Positions 28,510 through 36,295 of a stretch of 64,000 nt of DNA are shown in pieces. A model generated the notes under the pieces. It had not been told where the DNA came from and searched no databases. It saw nothing but the letters and a program-made list of their open reading frames with translations. Source of the DNA: a virus; IMG/VR virus record IMGVR_UViG_3300030117_007612, positions 124,001 to 188,000 of that record, one strand, 5' to 3'. Made by a program: the position numbers and the translations under genes. How positions within the stretch are numbered: position 1 is the first letter of the stretch; each line of letters begins with the position of its first letter.

Positions 28510-29674
28510 TGACAACAAAAGCTGTGTTGGTGTCTATTCTGGTGGGGAGCTTATATTCAATAAGCTACCGGAGAATTTAACCAAAACGTGGAAATACGCA
28601 GCTTATCTGGACAATATGGATGTTGAATATGCATATATTTATGCAAACGGTCAACAATTGGCCGAAGTATGCCCCGAGCACCTGCTGGGCGATTGGAAGC
28701 GCGTGAAAAAGAAGTTTGAGGCATATTTGAAAACCTTTCAAATAGCTAAAGTTTCATTATATGACAATTGTTTGTATGATTTGGTACCTCATGGGTTTTT
28801 GAAGGAATTCTTTAATGTTCGAAACAACATCACAAAGCATGTTTTTGAAAATTATGATAAACCCGACAACTACGATTTCTTGAGCGAAACATACAAAACA
28901 GTATACGACATAAAACACCAGCAACTAAACATCGATTATAATTCTATTCAAAAGGCTAGCCTCTCGCATGCTATGAAGGGCTATCTTCATAATTTGAAAA
29001 AATACGAAAAACGCTGCTCATACAACATATTCGGAACAAAAACAGGCCGGTTTACTAACACCTCAGATTCTTTTCCAATATTGACAATGCCGAAAGCCTT
29101 GAGGGGGGTAATTAAGCCACAAAATGATTGGCTACTGGCTTTGGATTACAATGGAGCCGAGGTCAGAACGCTGCTGTCCCTTTTGGGGGAACAACAGCCA
29201 GAGCACGACATCCATGAATGGAATGCAAAAAATATATTTGATAAAACACTCGATCGCGATGAAGCTAAAAAGAGATTTTTTGCATGGCTCTATAACCCCA
29301 AGTCTGATGATGTAAGTTCTGAATTCTACGATCGTGATAAAATTATTGAGAAGTACTGGAGCGACGGGGAGCTTCAAACCGTCTATGGCAGGCGGATCAA
29401 AGTCAACAAAGAGAAAGCATTAAATTATTGCCTGCAAAGTACGTGTGCCGACACTATATCCGATCGCATGAATGTGATTCATAATTTTTTGAAAGATAAA
29501 AAATCAAAAATTGCATTTTCCGTGCATGATGAGATTGTGATTGATATGGCAAATGAGGAAAAAGGCCACATACCAGAGTTAGTCGAACTGTTCTCCAATA
29601 ACAAATTGGACAAGTTTTCGACAACTGTTAAGGCTGGCAAAAACTTCGGTGATTTAAGGAAACTAAACCTATGA
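28484..29674 (+). CDS. Compact family A DNA polymerase (no exonuclease domain)
   Basis: This 396-residue protein starts at GTG 28484 (GTG 28490 is equally possible). It carries the pre-motif 'GTKTGRFTNTSD' (184-195), motif A 'LALDYNGAEVRTLLSL' with catalytic Asp221, motif B 'RDEAKKRFFAWLYN' with Arg258, Lys262 and Phe266, and motif C 'FSVHDEIVID' with Asp349. Phe266 takes the place of the T7 Tyr526 / E. coli Phe762 residue that controls ddNTP selection. Between motifs B and C about 35 residues of the usual fingers are missing, and no 3'-5' or 5'-3' exonuclease domain is present; the N-terminal ~150 residues match nothing I know. A separate FEN-type exonuclease lies 4 kb downstream. Confidence 0.8.
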   Translation: MHVIFQAIDDNKSCVGVYSGGELIFNKLPENLTKTWKYAAYLDNMDVEYAYIYANGQQLAEVCPEHLLGDWKRVKKKFEAYLKTFQIAKVSLYDNCLYDLVPHGFLKEFFNVRNNITKHVFENYDKPDNYDFLSETYKTVYDIKHQQLNIDYNSIQKASLSHAMKGYLHNLKKYEKRCSYNIFGTKTGRFTNTSDSFPILTMPKALRGVIKPQNDWLLALDYNGAEVRTLLSLLGEQQPEHDIHEWNAKNIFDKTLDRDEAKKRFFAWLYNPKSDDVSSEFYDRDKIIEKYWSDGELQTVYGRRIKVNKEKALNYCLQSTCADTISDRMNVIHNFLKDKKSKIAFSVHDEIVIDMANEEKGHIPELVELFSNNKLDKFSTTVKAGKNFGDLRKLNL

Positions 29675-30507
29675 TCAGTGTGATTGGAGTTGGTACCGCC
29701 GGAATTAACGTAGCGGAAAAGTTCGCAGGCTACCCGCAGTATAATATTTATAAAGTTGGCGACGTCAAGGGAGAAAACAAAAACGAATATCAATGGCGAC
29801 CAGATAATATGGAGCCCGAATTTATCGAAGAAAACACACCAGATTTAAAACAATTTTTTAGTGAAGTTGATAATGATATATATTTCATAATTGCTGGTGA
29901 CTCTTTGCTGGCAAACGCAACGCTGGCCCTTTTAGAGCAAGTAAAAGATCACAAAATCAGCGTCTTCTTTTTACATCCCGAAGTCAAGTTGTTAACAGCC
30001 AAAAAGAAACTCCAGAACCGCGCCATATTTAATGTATTACAGGAGTATACACGTTCGGGACTGTTTGTTTCATTAAATGTAATCAATAATTACAATTTCG
30101 AAAGCATTCTTGGTTCAATTCCAATAAAAAACTATTGGGACAATATCAATAGTACAATTGTTTCTTCGATTCACATGATGAATGTTTTTAGATTTTCAAA
30201 GCCAATGCTGGGCAAACTTCATGAATCACAAAGCATATCTAGGATCCGAACCTTTGGCATTGTTGCAATGAAAGATTTTGAAGAAAAGTTGTTTTTTGAG
30301 CTTGACAACGTTAGGGAAAAGAGATATTATATAGGTATAAATGAAGAAACACTAGAAAGTGACGAAGGGCTGTATACTAAAATCTTGACCAATATAAGCA
30401 ACAAATCAGAAGATGGCGAAATTGATGTTTCATACGCAATTTATCCAACTAAGTATGATTACGACTTAGCTTATTGTGAACATTCAACACACTTTATTCA
30501 AACATAA
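29671..30507 (+). CDS. Divergent FtsZ/tubulin-like protein
   Basis: The 278-residue protein starts with 'MISVIGVGTAGINVAEKF', matching the first strand and nucleotide loop of FtsZ. Residues 71-100 'YFIIAGDSLLANATLALLEQ' occupy the place of the tubulin signature GGGTGTG, which is absent. The order then continues as in FtsZ: 'KISVFFLHPEV', 'NRAIFNVLQEYTRSG', 'LFVSLNVINNYNFESILG' and a helix ending 'MMNVFRF'. It overlaps the polymerase stop by 4 bases and is the last gene before the SSB promoter. It may be a filament-forming or regulatory relative of phage tubulins, perhaps not a GTPase. A Rossmann-type NAD protein is the main alternative. Confidence 0.5.
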   Translation: MISVIGVGTAGINVAEKFAGYPQYNIYKVGDVKGENKNEYQWRPDNMEPEFIEENTPDLKQFFSEVDNDIYFIIAGDSLLANATLALLEQVKDHKISVFFLHPEVKLLTAKKKLQNRAIFNVLQEYTRSGLFVSLNVINNYNFESILGSIPIKNYWDNINSTIVSSIHMMNVFRFSKPMLGKLHESQSISRIRTFGIVAMKDFEEKLFFELDNVREKRYYIGINEETLESDEGLYTKILTNISNKSEDGEIDVSYAIYPTKYDYDLAYCEHSTHFIQT

Positions 30508-30515
30508 AATAACAC

Positions 30516-30544
30516 TTTACATTACCACAAATAGTGGTTATAAT
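30516..30544 (+). promoter_or_regulatory. Sigma-70 promoter with inverted repeat in the spacer (SSB gene)
   Basis: TTTACA (30516-30521), a 17-base spacer, and TATAAT (30539-30544). The spacer contains ACCAC-AAATA-GTGGT (30524-30538), a perfect inverted repeat that could be an operator. The expected transcript start is near 30551, giving a ~70-base leader to the SSB gene. Confidence 0.85.
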
Positions 30545-30619
30545 AGCTTTAGATATCGGGAACATTTGCTCGATATACTATACGTGCAATAGCACAAAAT
30601 GACAAAAGGAGAAAATTAA

Positions 30620-31384
30620 ATGTCAATCAACATGGAACTAATGAGAGAAAAGCTCTCAACCCTTCGGGGCGAAAACGAAAACAACAAGTCGGATGTATTC
30701 TGGCGCCCACCAGAGGGCGAGTCTATCATCCGAATCGTACCAACAGACGATGGGGACCCCTTCAAGGAGGTTCACTTTCACTATAATGTGCCCAACTATA
30801 AGGGCGGCATTATGTGCCCAAAACGCAATTTCGGCGATCGTTGCCCAATTTGCGACTTTGCTTCTTCAGTGTGGCGTGAAGGCGTCGACAACAATGATGA
30901 AGAAAGCAAGAAGCTGGCCAAGTCCTTGTTTGTTCGGGCCCGATACTTTTCACCGGTAATTTCTCGCGATGACGAGGATGCAGGCGTCAAGGTTTACGGC
31001 TACGGCAAGAAGGCTTATGAGCTTTTGCTGGGATATGTATTGGATCCCGAGTACGGAGATATCACAGATGCCGATGAGGGCACGGACATCGCAGTGACAT
31101 ATACCAAGCCAACGCGCCCCGGCGCATACCCTCAAACTAGCATGAAGATGCGACGTTCAACGTCGCCACTTCTGGAGGATCAGGAGCGAATCCCTGCCCT
31201 CTTGGATAGTGTGCCTGATATTATGGCACTATTCAAACGCTCGACTCCGGAGGAGATCGACCAAATCCTTGACGAATATTTGTCAGGAGACGCCAGTGCA
31301 GAGCAGCGATCAAGCGAGACCCACAAGTACGAAAAAGAAACAAATAGTGTGGACGCTGCTTTTGACGAGCTACTGGCTGGCTAA
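30620..31384 (+). CDS. Single-stranded DNA-binding protein (T4 gp32-like)
   Basis: This 254-residue protein has a zinc site made of His54 and 'CPKRNFGDRCPIC' (Cys66, Cys75, Cys78), the gp32 arrangement with one residue fewer than in T4. Basic and aromatic residues before and after fit an OB fold. The C-terminus is acidic and ends 'VDAAFDELLAG', the usual recruitment tail. It coats ssDNA and connects polymerase, helicase and recombination proteins. It has its own strong promoter, an AAAGGAGAA site and its own terminator, so it is a single-gene unit suited to high expression; no hairpin near the start suggests gp32-type autoregulation. Confidence 0.88.
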   Translation: MSINMELMREKLSTLRGENENNKSDVFWRPPEGESIIRIVPTDDGDPFKEVHFHYNVPNYKGGIMCPKRNFGDRCPICDFASSVWREGVDNNDEESKKLAKSLFVRARYFSPVISRDDEDAGVKVYGYGKKAYELLLGYVLDPEYGDITDADEGTDIAVTYTKPTRPGAYPQTSMKMRRSTSPLLEDQERIPALLDSVPDIMALFKRSTPEEIDQILDEYLSGDASAEQRSSETHKYEKETNSVDAAFDELLAG

Positions 31385-31401
31385 TGTGCTAGTCCCGCAG
31401 G

Positions 31402-31431
31402 GAGGCACGGGGAACAGGTGCCTCATTTTTT
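31402..31431 (+). terminator. Rho-independent terminator after the SSB gene
   Basis: GAGGCAC (31402-31408) pairs with GTGCCTC (31418-31424) around a 9-base loop, followed by ATTTTTT. It lies 20 bases before the RecA/UvsX start and no promoter is visible between them, so the recombinase probably depends on read-through. Confidence 0.85.
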
Positions 31432-31450
31432 ATACCAATTAGAGGATTTT

Positions 31451-32596
31451 ATGGCAAGAGCTAAAAAAGTAAAGGCCGGAAAGCTTTCTATGTCTGATAT
31501 GCGCAAGCTCATCAACAAGAAGGCCGGCCAAAATGTAGCACATGATTTAACTGATGAGAACCCAACGTCAGTTAAGCAATGGATCCCCACCGGCTCTCGG
31601 TGGCTTGATTCAATTATTTGCCGCGGCAAACGTGCGGGTATTCCAGTAGGCAAGGTTTCGGAAATTGCCGGCCTTGAAGCGACCGGCAAGTCATACATGG
31701 CCGCGCAGATTGCTGCGAATGCTCAAAAAATGGGGATTGACGTTATCTATTTTGATTCTGAGTCGGCAATCGACCCGGCGTTCCTTGAGCGTGCTGGTTG
31801 TGATTTAAATAGCTTGCTGTACGTTCAGGCTGTTTCTGTTGAGTTTGTACTTGAAACAATTGAGGATCTGCTAGGAAATAATGAAAATCAGATGTTATTC
31901 ATCTGGGATTCACTGGCTTTGACCCCAAGTGTTTCTGATGTTGAGGGTGATTTTAATCCACAATCTTCCATGGCAGTAAAGGCAAGAATCCTTGCCAAGG
32001 GCATGTCAAAACTCACAGTGCCAATCGCGGACACTCAGTCGACTTTTTTGGTACTAAACCAATTAAAGACGAATATTCCGCAAGGCCCAATGGCACGTAT
32101 TGAGGCAATGACAACTCCATATATGACGCCCGGCGGAAAAGCGATGCATTATGCTTATTCTTTGCGAATTTGGTTGACTGGACGAAAAGCAAAGTCATCA
32201 TACATTGAGGATGAGAATGGGTTTCGCATTGGCTCCGAAGTTAAGGCCAAGATCGAAAAGTCGAGGTTTGGTACTGCCGGCCGCAACTGTAACTTTAGAA
32301 TCATGTGGTCTGACAGCGTTAGAATTCTTGATGAAGAAAGTTGGTTTAACGCAATTAAGGGATCCAAGCACTTGACTTCGTCCGGCGCATGGTACACGCT
32401 TGATATGGGCAACAACACCACAAAGAAGTTTCAACCATCTCGATGGGCTGATATTATTATGAATGATGAAAATTTCAGAGAGAGGGTGTTGAGCATAATG
32501 GACGAAGAGGTGGTTCTTAAATTCGAACTGCGAGAAGGAAAAGCATCAGATTTTTACGAGGATGAATCTGCAGATCAAACAACACAAAGTGCTTGA
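31451..32596 (+). CDS. RecA/UvsX-family recombinase
   Basis: The 381-residue product is read from ATG 31451 with AGAGGA upstream; an in-frame ATG at 31418 overlaps the terminator and is unlikely. Walker A is 'GLEATGKS' (74-81). 'MLFIWDSLALTPS' supplies the Walker B strand and 'LVLNQLKTNI' the sensor strand with Gln and Asn. Arg and Gly loops near 'GKAMHYAYSLRIW' fit the DNA-binding L2 region. It should catalyse strand exchange in recombination-dependent replication and repair. The C-terminus is acidic. A promoter for the next gene starts inside its stop codon. Confidence 0.88.
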   Translation: MARAKKVKAGKLSMSDMRKLINKKAGQNVAHDLTDENPTSVKQWIPTGSRWLDSIICRGKRAGIPVGKVSEIAGLEATGKSYMAAQIAANAQKMGIDVIYFDSESAIDPAFLERAGCDLNSLLYVQAVSVEFVLETIEDLLGNNENQMLFIWDSLALTPSVSDVEGDFNPQSSMAVKARILAKGMSKLTVPIADTQSTFLVLNQLKTNIPQGPMARIEAMTTPYMTPGGKAMHYAYSLRIWLTGRKAKSSYIEDENGFRIGSEVKAKIEKSRFGTAGRNCNFRIMWSDSVRILDEESWFNAIKGSKHLTSSGAWYTLDMGNNTTKKFQPSRWADIIMNDENFRERVLSIMDEEVVLKFELREGKASDFYEDESADQTTQSA

Positions 32597-32620
32597 CTTT
32601 TGCCTCCCCCAGAGTTATAA
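32592..32620 (+). promoter_or_regulatory. Sigma-70 promoter for the UV-repair operon
   Basis: TTGACT (32592-32597), a 17-base spacer and TATAAT (32615-32620). The -35 box overlaps the stop codon of the recombinase gene. The start of transcription should be near 32627, 25 bases before the UV-endonuclease ATG, with GAGGGAGG between. Confidence 0.85.
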
Positions 32621-32651
32621 TAATATATAACCTTGAGGGAGGTATTCGTTT

Positions 32652-33581
32652 ATGAGAAACTATGGCTACGCATGTATTAATATGGGATTTTCAAATCGTC
32701 CCAAGTCCCAGCGCATCACAACCAATCGCACTATGATCAAGCGCACCTTTCAAGAAAAAGGTGTCGAATATGCTTCAGAGCTAGCTCTGCAGAATTTGCG
32801 CGATTTACGCAAGATCCTTGAATGGAATCTTGCTAACGATATTTACTTTTACCGATTGTCGTCAGACATCATTCCGTGGGCTAGCGAGTACAATTTACAG
32901 GACATGCCCAACTTTGGCGCTATCCATGCCGCGGCCCTATCCGCTGGTAATTTTGCGCGCCAACATAACATGCGCCTTACATCACACCCCGGCCCGTTCA
33001 ATAAATTAGCCTCGCCCAAGGAGCGAGTATTTCAGCTCACCAAGACTGATTTGACTGTGCATGGCGATTTGTTTGACCTTATCGGTTTGCCACGCACGCC
33101 GTATGCCAAGCTCAATATTCACGTCGGCGCAGCCTACGGTGACAAGCCTTTTGCTCTCGACAATTTTTGTCGCAATTTTGAGCGCCTACCGGAAAATGTT
33201 CGTACCCGCCTCACCGTCGAAAACGATGACAAGCCGTCACTTTACTCCACACAGGAATTATATGACGGCGTGTACAAGCGCATTGGCATACCTATCGTGT
33301 TCGACTATCATCATCACATGCTGCATCCCGGCGGCCAGTCTGAGCAAGAGGCGCTTGAGCTAGCCCTTTCTACGTGGGGCGACATCAAGCCCGTCGTGCA
33401 CTATGCTGAGTCCCGCTCCGTCGAGCACAACAATCCCAAGATCAAACCACAAGCACACTCAGACATGATTCGCAACCCTTTTGACGACTATGGCCACGAT
33501 CTCGATGTTATGATCGAGGCCAAGCACAAAGAACTTGCATTGCTAGAATATCGCAAGCTTTCATTAGAGAAGGCCGCATGA
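32652..33581 (+). CDS. uvsE: UV-damage endonuclease (UvsE/UVDE family)
   Basis: This 309-residue TIM-barrel enzyme has start 'RNYGYACINMGFS', then 'LRKILEWNLANDIYFYRLSS' and 'DIIPWAS', metal ligands in 'HPGPF', 'NIHVGAAYGDK', 'LTVENDD' and 'FDYHHHML', and 'VHYAESR' near the end. These match the bacterial UvdE pattern closely. It nicks DNA 5' to UV lesions, giving a repair route independent of photolyase, which makes sense for a phage in sunlit water. Codon use is richer in GC-ending codons than its neighbours (CGC, GAC, AAG), hinting at separate acquisition. Confidence 0.92.
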   Translation: MRNYGYACINMGFSNRPKSQRITTNRTMIKRTFQEKGVEYASELALQNLRDLRKILEWNLANDIYFYRLSSDIIPWASEYNLQDMPNFGAIHAAALSAGNFARQHNMRLTSHPGPFNKLASPKERVFQLTKTDLTVHGDLFDLIGLPRTPYAKLNIHVGAAYGDKPFALDNFCRNFERLPENVRTRLTVENDDKPSLYSTQELYDGVYKRIGIPIVFDYHHHMLHPGGQSEQEALELALSTWGDIKPVVHYAESRSVEHNNPKIKPQAHSDMIRNPFDDYGHDLDVMIEAKHKELALLEYRKLSLEKAA

Positions 33582-33880
33582 ATAAGATCGATCACATTGC
33601 TCTGACAACGCCTGAGCCACAAAAGTCGGCCGAATGGTATTGTGACCAATTTGGCGCAAGCCTCCTGTATTCTGATGAGACATGGGCCGTGGTTCAATTT
33701 GAGAACATCAAGCTAGCGTTTGTAACCAAAACACAGCACCCTGCCCATATTGCATTTGAGGTTGAAGAATTCGACCTTAATGAAAAAACCAAGAAACATA
33801 GAGACGGCACCACTTCTGTTTACAAAAGTGATCCGTGGAAAAATATTTACGAACTGATCCAATACGGAAATGAAAAATGA
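33578..33880 (+). CDS. Small VOC/glyoxalase-like protein
   Basis: This 100-residue protein has 'KIDHIALTTPEPQKSAEWYC' at the start and 'HPAHIAFEVEEF' and 'DPWKNIYELIQY' at the end, the paired beta-alpha-beta-beta-beta layout of the VOC superfamily. Metal-ligand positions His5, His-rich 'HPAHIAF' and the final Glu are present. The substrate is unknown; the family includes glyoxalases, dioxygenases and drug-binding proteins. It overlaps its neighbours as ATGA on both sides, so it belongs to the UvsE-exonuclease operon. Confidence 0.75.
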   Translation: MNKIDHIALTTPEPQKSAEWYCDQFGASLLYSDETWAVVQFENIKLAFVTKTQHPAHIAFEVEEFDLNEKTKKHRDGTTSVYKSDPWKNIYELIQYGNEK

Positions 33881-34848
33881 AAAGACTTTTAATTATCGAT
33901 GGCCTAAATGCTTACCTGAGAGCCTATATCGTTGATCCTAGTTTATCTACAAATGGGCAACCAATTGGAGGTGTTAAGGGTTTCTTAAAAATCATCCAAA
34001 AGCTTATCAGAGAAATTAAGCCAGACAGTGTTTTTATTGCATGGGATGGGCCTAACGGCTCTAAAAAACGCAAGACAATGGACAAGAACTACAAAGAGGG
34101 TCGGAAACCGATACGCCTTAATAGATCTGTGCGCAATCTTACTGAAGCGGAGGAGTTGGAAAATAAAATCTGGCAACAAACTCGACTATTTGAGTATTTG
34201 AATTGTCTGCCCATAATTCAGGTTTTGATACCAGAAACAGAAGCAGATGATGTTATCTCCTACGTCACACAGCTGCCAGATTATGCAGATTGGCAAAAAG
34301 TCATAGTATCAAATGATCGAGATTTCCTACAATTGTGCGATGATAAGACTGTTTTATATCGGCCTGTTAAAAAAGAAGTTTACAACAAAAACAAGATTAT
34401 TGAAGAGTATGGAATTCACCCTACAAACATGGCTCTGGCCCGGGCCATTGCTGGTGATGCTTCTGACAATCTGCCCGGCATTAAGGGTGTCGGTATGGGC
34501 GGTATAAAAAAACGGTTGCCTTTTTTGTCAGAAGAGAAGACTTTTACGTCGGATGATGTCATTGAATTTTGTGATAGTACGGAAAGTAAGTTAAAGTTTT
34601 ACCAGAACATTGCCGAAAATCAAGAGATCGTGGATCATAATTATAAAATGATGCAACTTTATTCTCCTCAATTGTCCTATCAGGGCAAAAATAAAATTAA
34701 GTATGCAGTTCGGGAATTCGAATGTGAATTCAATAAGATAGAATTTATGCGTATGATGATTGAGGATGGTTTTGGCGAGTGGGACTGGTCAGAATTGAAA
34801 CTTAAGATGAATTCCTTTGTCGTTGATAGGAACAAAATGACTAGTTAA
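33877..34848 (+). CDS. 5'-3' exonuclease / flap nuclease (PolA N-domain or T4 RNase H type)
   Basis: This 323-residue FEN-family nuclease has 'LLIIDGLNAYLRAYI' (first acidic ligand), 'VFIAWDGPNGSKKRK', 'PETEADDVISYVTQL', 'IVSNDRDFLQLCDDKTVLYR' and the helix-hairpin-helix 'IAGDASDNLPGIKGVGMGGI'. All the usual acidic residues are visible. It should remove RNA primers and trim flaps. Because the family A polymerase here lacks this domain, the two together may do the work of a normal Pol I. Confidence 0.9.
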   Translation: MKRLLIIDGLNAYLRAYIVDPSLSTNGQPIGGVKGFLKIIQKLIREIKPDSVFIAWDGPNGSKKRKTMDKNYKEGRKPIRLNRSVRNLTEAEELENKIWQQTRLFEYLNCLPIIQVLIPETEADDVISYVTQLPDYADWQKVIVSNDRDFLQLCDDKTVLYRPVKKEVYNKNKIIEEYGIHPTNMALARAIAGDASDNLPGIKGVGMGGIKKRLPFLSEEKTFTSDDVIEFCDSTESKLKFYQNIAENQEIVDHNYKMMQLYSPQLSYQGKNKIKYAVREFECEFNKIEFMRMMIEDGFGEWDWSELKLKMNSFVVDRNKMTS

Positions 34849-34861
34849 TCGTGTTGCATTA

Positions 34862-34891
34862 TTGACAATCAAGCAATTAGTGTTATATAAT
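34862..34891 (+). promoter_or_regulatory. Sigma-70 promoter for the helicase-RNR operon
   Basis: TTGACA (34862-34867), an 18-base spacer and TATAAT (34886-34891). A second TATAAT follows in the same run (34891-34896). The 12-mer TGTTGCATTATT that starts just before the -35 box also occurs in the spacer of the GroEL promoter. Confidence 0.85.
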
Positions 34892-34911
34892 ATAATTCAA
34901 AGTGAGGGCAC

Positions 34912-36294
34912 ATGAAAGAGCAGGCTAGCTTCTCAAAATTTGGCACTTCTTTCCAAGAAGGGTTATGTCAACTTATATTCGAAGATCGACCGTTCGCAGA
35001 TCAAATCATGGAAGTTTTGGATATCAATTTCCTTGAATTGGAGTATCTTCGGGTATTCGTCAGCAAGTTGTTTACGTATCGTGCAAAGTACAATCTTCAT
35101 CCCGTCGCGGATACCATTGAAACAATCCTACAGACGGAATTGGAAAGTGAAAACGAGGTTACAAGACAACAGGCGATCGAGTACTTTGCTAAGATTCAAG
35201 AGAGCGGCTTACATGATTCGGAATACATCAAAGATACCGCTCTGGATTTTTGCCGAAAGCAAAAATTAAAGGAGGCAATGCTACGTTCCGTTAATTTGCT
35301 TAAAAAGTCGTCTTTTGATGAGATATCGAAAGTAATCAATGAAGCCCTAATTTTGGGTTCTGATACTAATTTTGGATATGATTATCTTGTCGATTTTGAG
35401 GAGAGATTCAAACCCAAGTTCAGAAACCCCGTTACAACTGGCTGGGACGAGATTGATTCCATCTGTGGGGGTGGCCTAGGGAAGAATGAATTGGGCGTAG
35501 TCATAGCCCCTACAGGCGCCGGCAAAAGCATGGTTCTTGTACACCTTGGCGCTCAAGCGGTGCTTCAAGGTAAGACTGTGATTCATTATACTTTAGAATT
35601 GCAAGATTCTGTAATCGCCAAAAGATACGATAGTTGCATAGTTGGGTACCCTCTTGGCGAATTGAGCAATTTTAAAGATGAGATTTTTGAAAACATCAAG
35701 GACATATCAGGACAGTTGATTATCAAAGAATACCCAACCAAGAGCGCCAGCACTAATACTATAAAATCACATCTATCGTCACTCATGAAGCGGGGCATTC
35801 AGCCCGGCATGATTATTGTTGATTACGGCGACTTGTTGCGGCCAGTTTCAATTCAAAAAGAAAAGAGAAACGAACTGGAAACAATTTACGAAGAACTACG
35901 TTGTATTGCTGGTGAATTTCAATGCCCTGTTTGGACCGCCTCTCAAACAAATCGCTCAGGCCTGAATGCCGAGGTAATAACAATGGAGTCAATTTCAGAA
36001 GCGTTTAATAAATGCTTTGTTGCCGATTTTATTTTCTCTGTATCGAGAACTATTGACGATAAAAGAGCAAATACTGGAAGAATTTTTATTGCTAAAAATA
36101 GGAATGGGCCTGACGGTGTCACATATCCAATATTTATGGACACAAGTGTTGTAAAAATTAAAGTCCTTTCAGAGAACAATAATGTAATTACATCTACGAA
36201 CAATCAAACTGAAATAACTGCTGCTCCGCCATTGAGTGCGAAAGAGCAATCAGAATTATTAAAGAAGAAATACGCAAACTTTAGGAGGAAATAG
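34912..36294 (+). CDS. Replicative DNA helicase (T4 gp41 / DnaB-like)
   Basis: This 460-residue protein has Walker A 'VVIAPTGAGKSMVLVHLG' with Lys205, Walker B 'GMIIVDYGDLLRP', 'CPVWTASQTNRSGLNA' and the Arg-finger region 'FIAKNRNGPDG'. The N-terminal ~170 residues are helical, as in gp41/DnaB. It should form a hexamer on the lagging strand and open the fork. No primase gene is evident nearby. It is the first gene of an operon with the ribonucleotide reductase, reached from a near-perfect promoter 20 bases upstream. Confidence 0.9.
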   Translation: MKEQASFSKFGTSFQEGLCQLIFEDRPFADQIMEVLDINFLELEYLRVFVSKLFTYRAKYNLHPVADTIETILQTELESENEVTRQQAIEYFAKIQESGLHDSEYIKDTALDFCRKQKLKEAMLRSVNLLKKSSFDEISKVINEALILGSDTNFGYDYLVDFEERFKPKFRNPVTTGWDEIDSICGGGLGKNELGVVIAPTGAGKSMVLVHLGAQAVLQGKTVIHYTLELQDSVIAKRYDSCIVGYPLGELSNFKDEIFENIKDISGQLIIKEYPTKSASTNTIKSHLSSLMKRGIQPGMIIVDYGDLLRPVSIQKEKRNELETIYEELRCIAGEFQCPVWTASQTNRSGLNAEVITMESISEAFNKCFVADFIFSVSRTIDDKRANTGRIFIAKNRNGPDGVTYPIFMDTSVVKIKVLSENNNVITSTNNQTEITAAPPLSAKEQSELLKKKYANFRRK

Positions 36295-36295
36295 T

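Noticed and set aside
28484-29674. Polymerase gene as a truncated or frameshifted pseudogene
   Set aside because: All three catalytic motifs are intact and in order, no stop or frame shift is seen, and it is overlapped by neighbours at both ends.
32601-32642. CCTCCC / GGGAGG hairpin masking the UV-endonuclease ribosome site
   Set aside because: The CCTCCC arm lies upstream of the predicted transcript start, so it is absent from the promoter's own mRNA.
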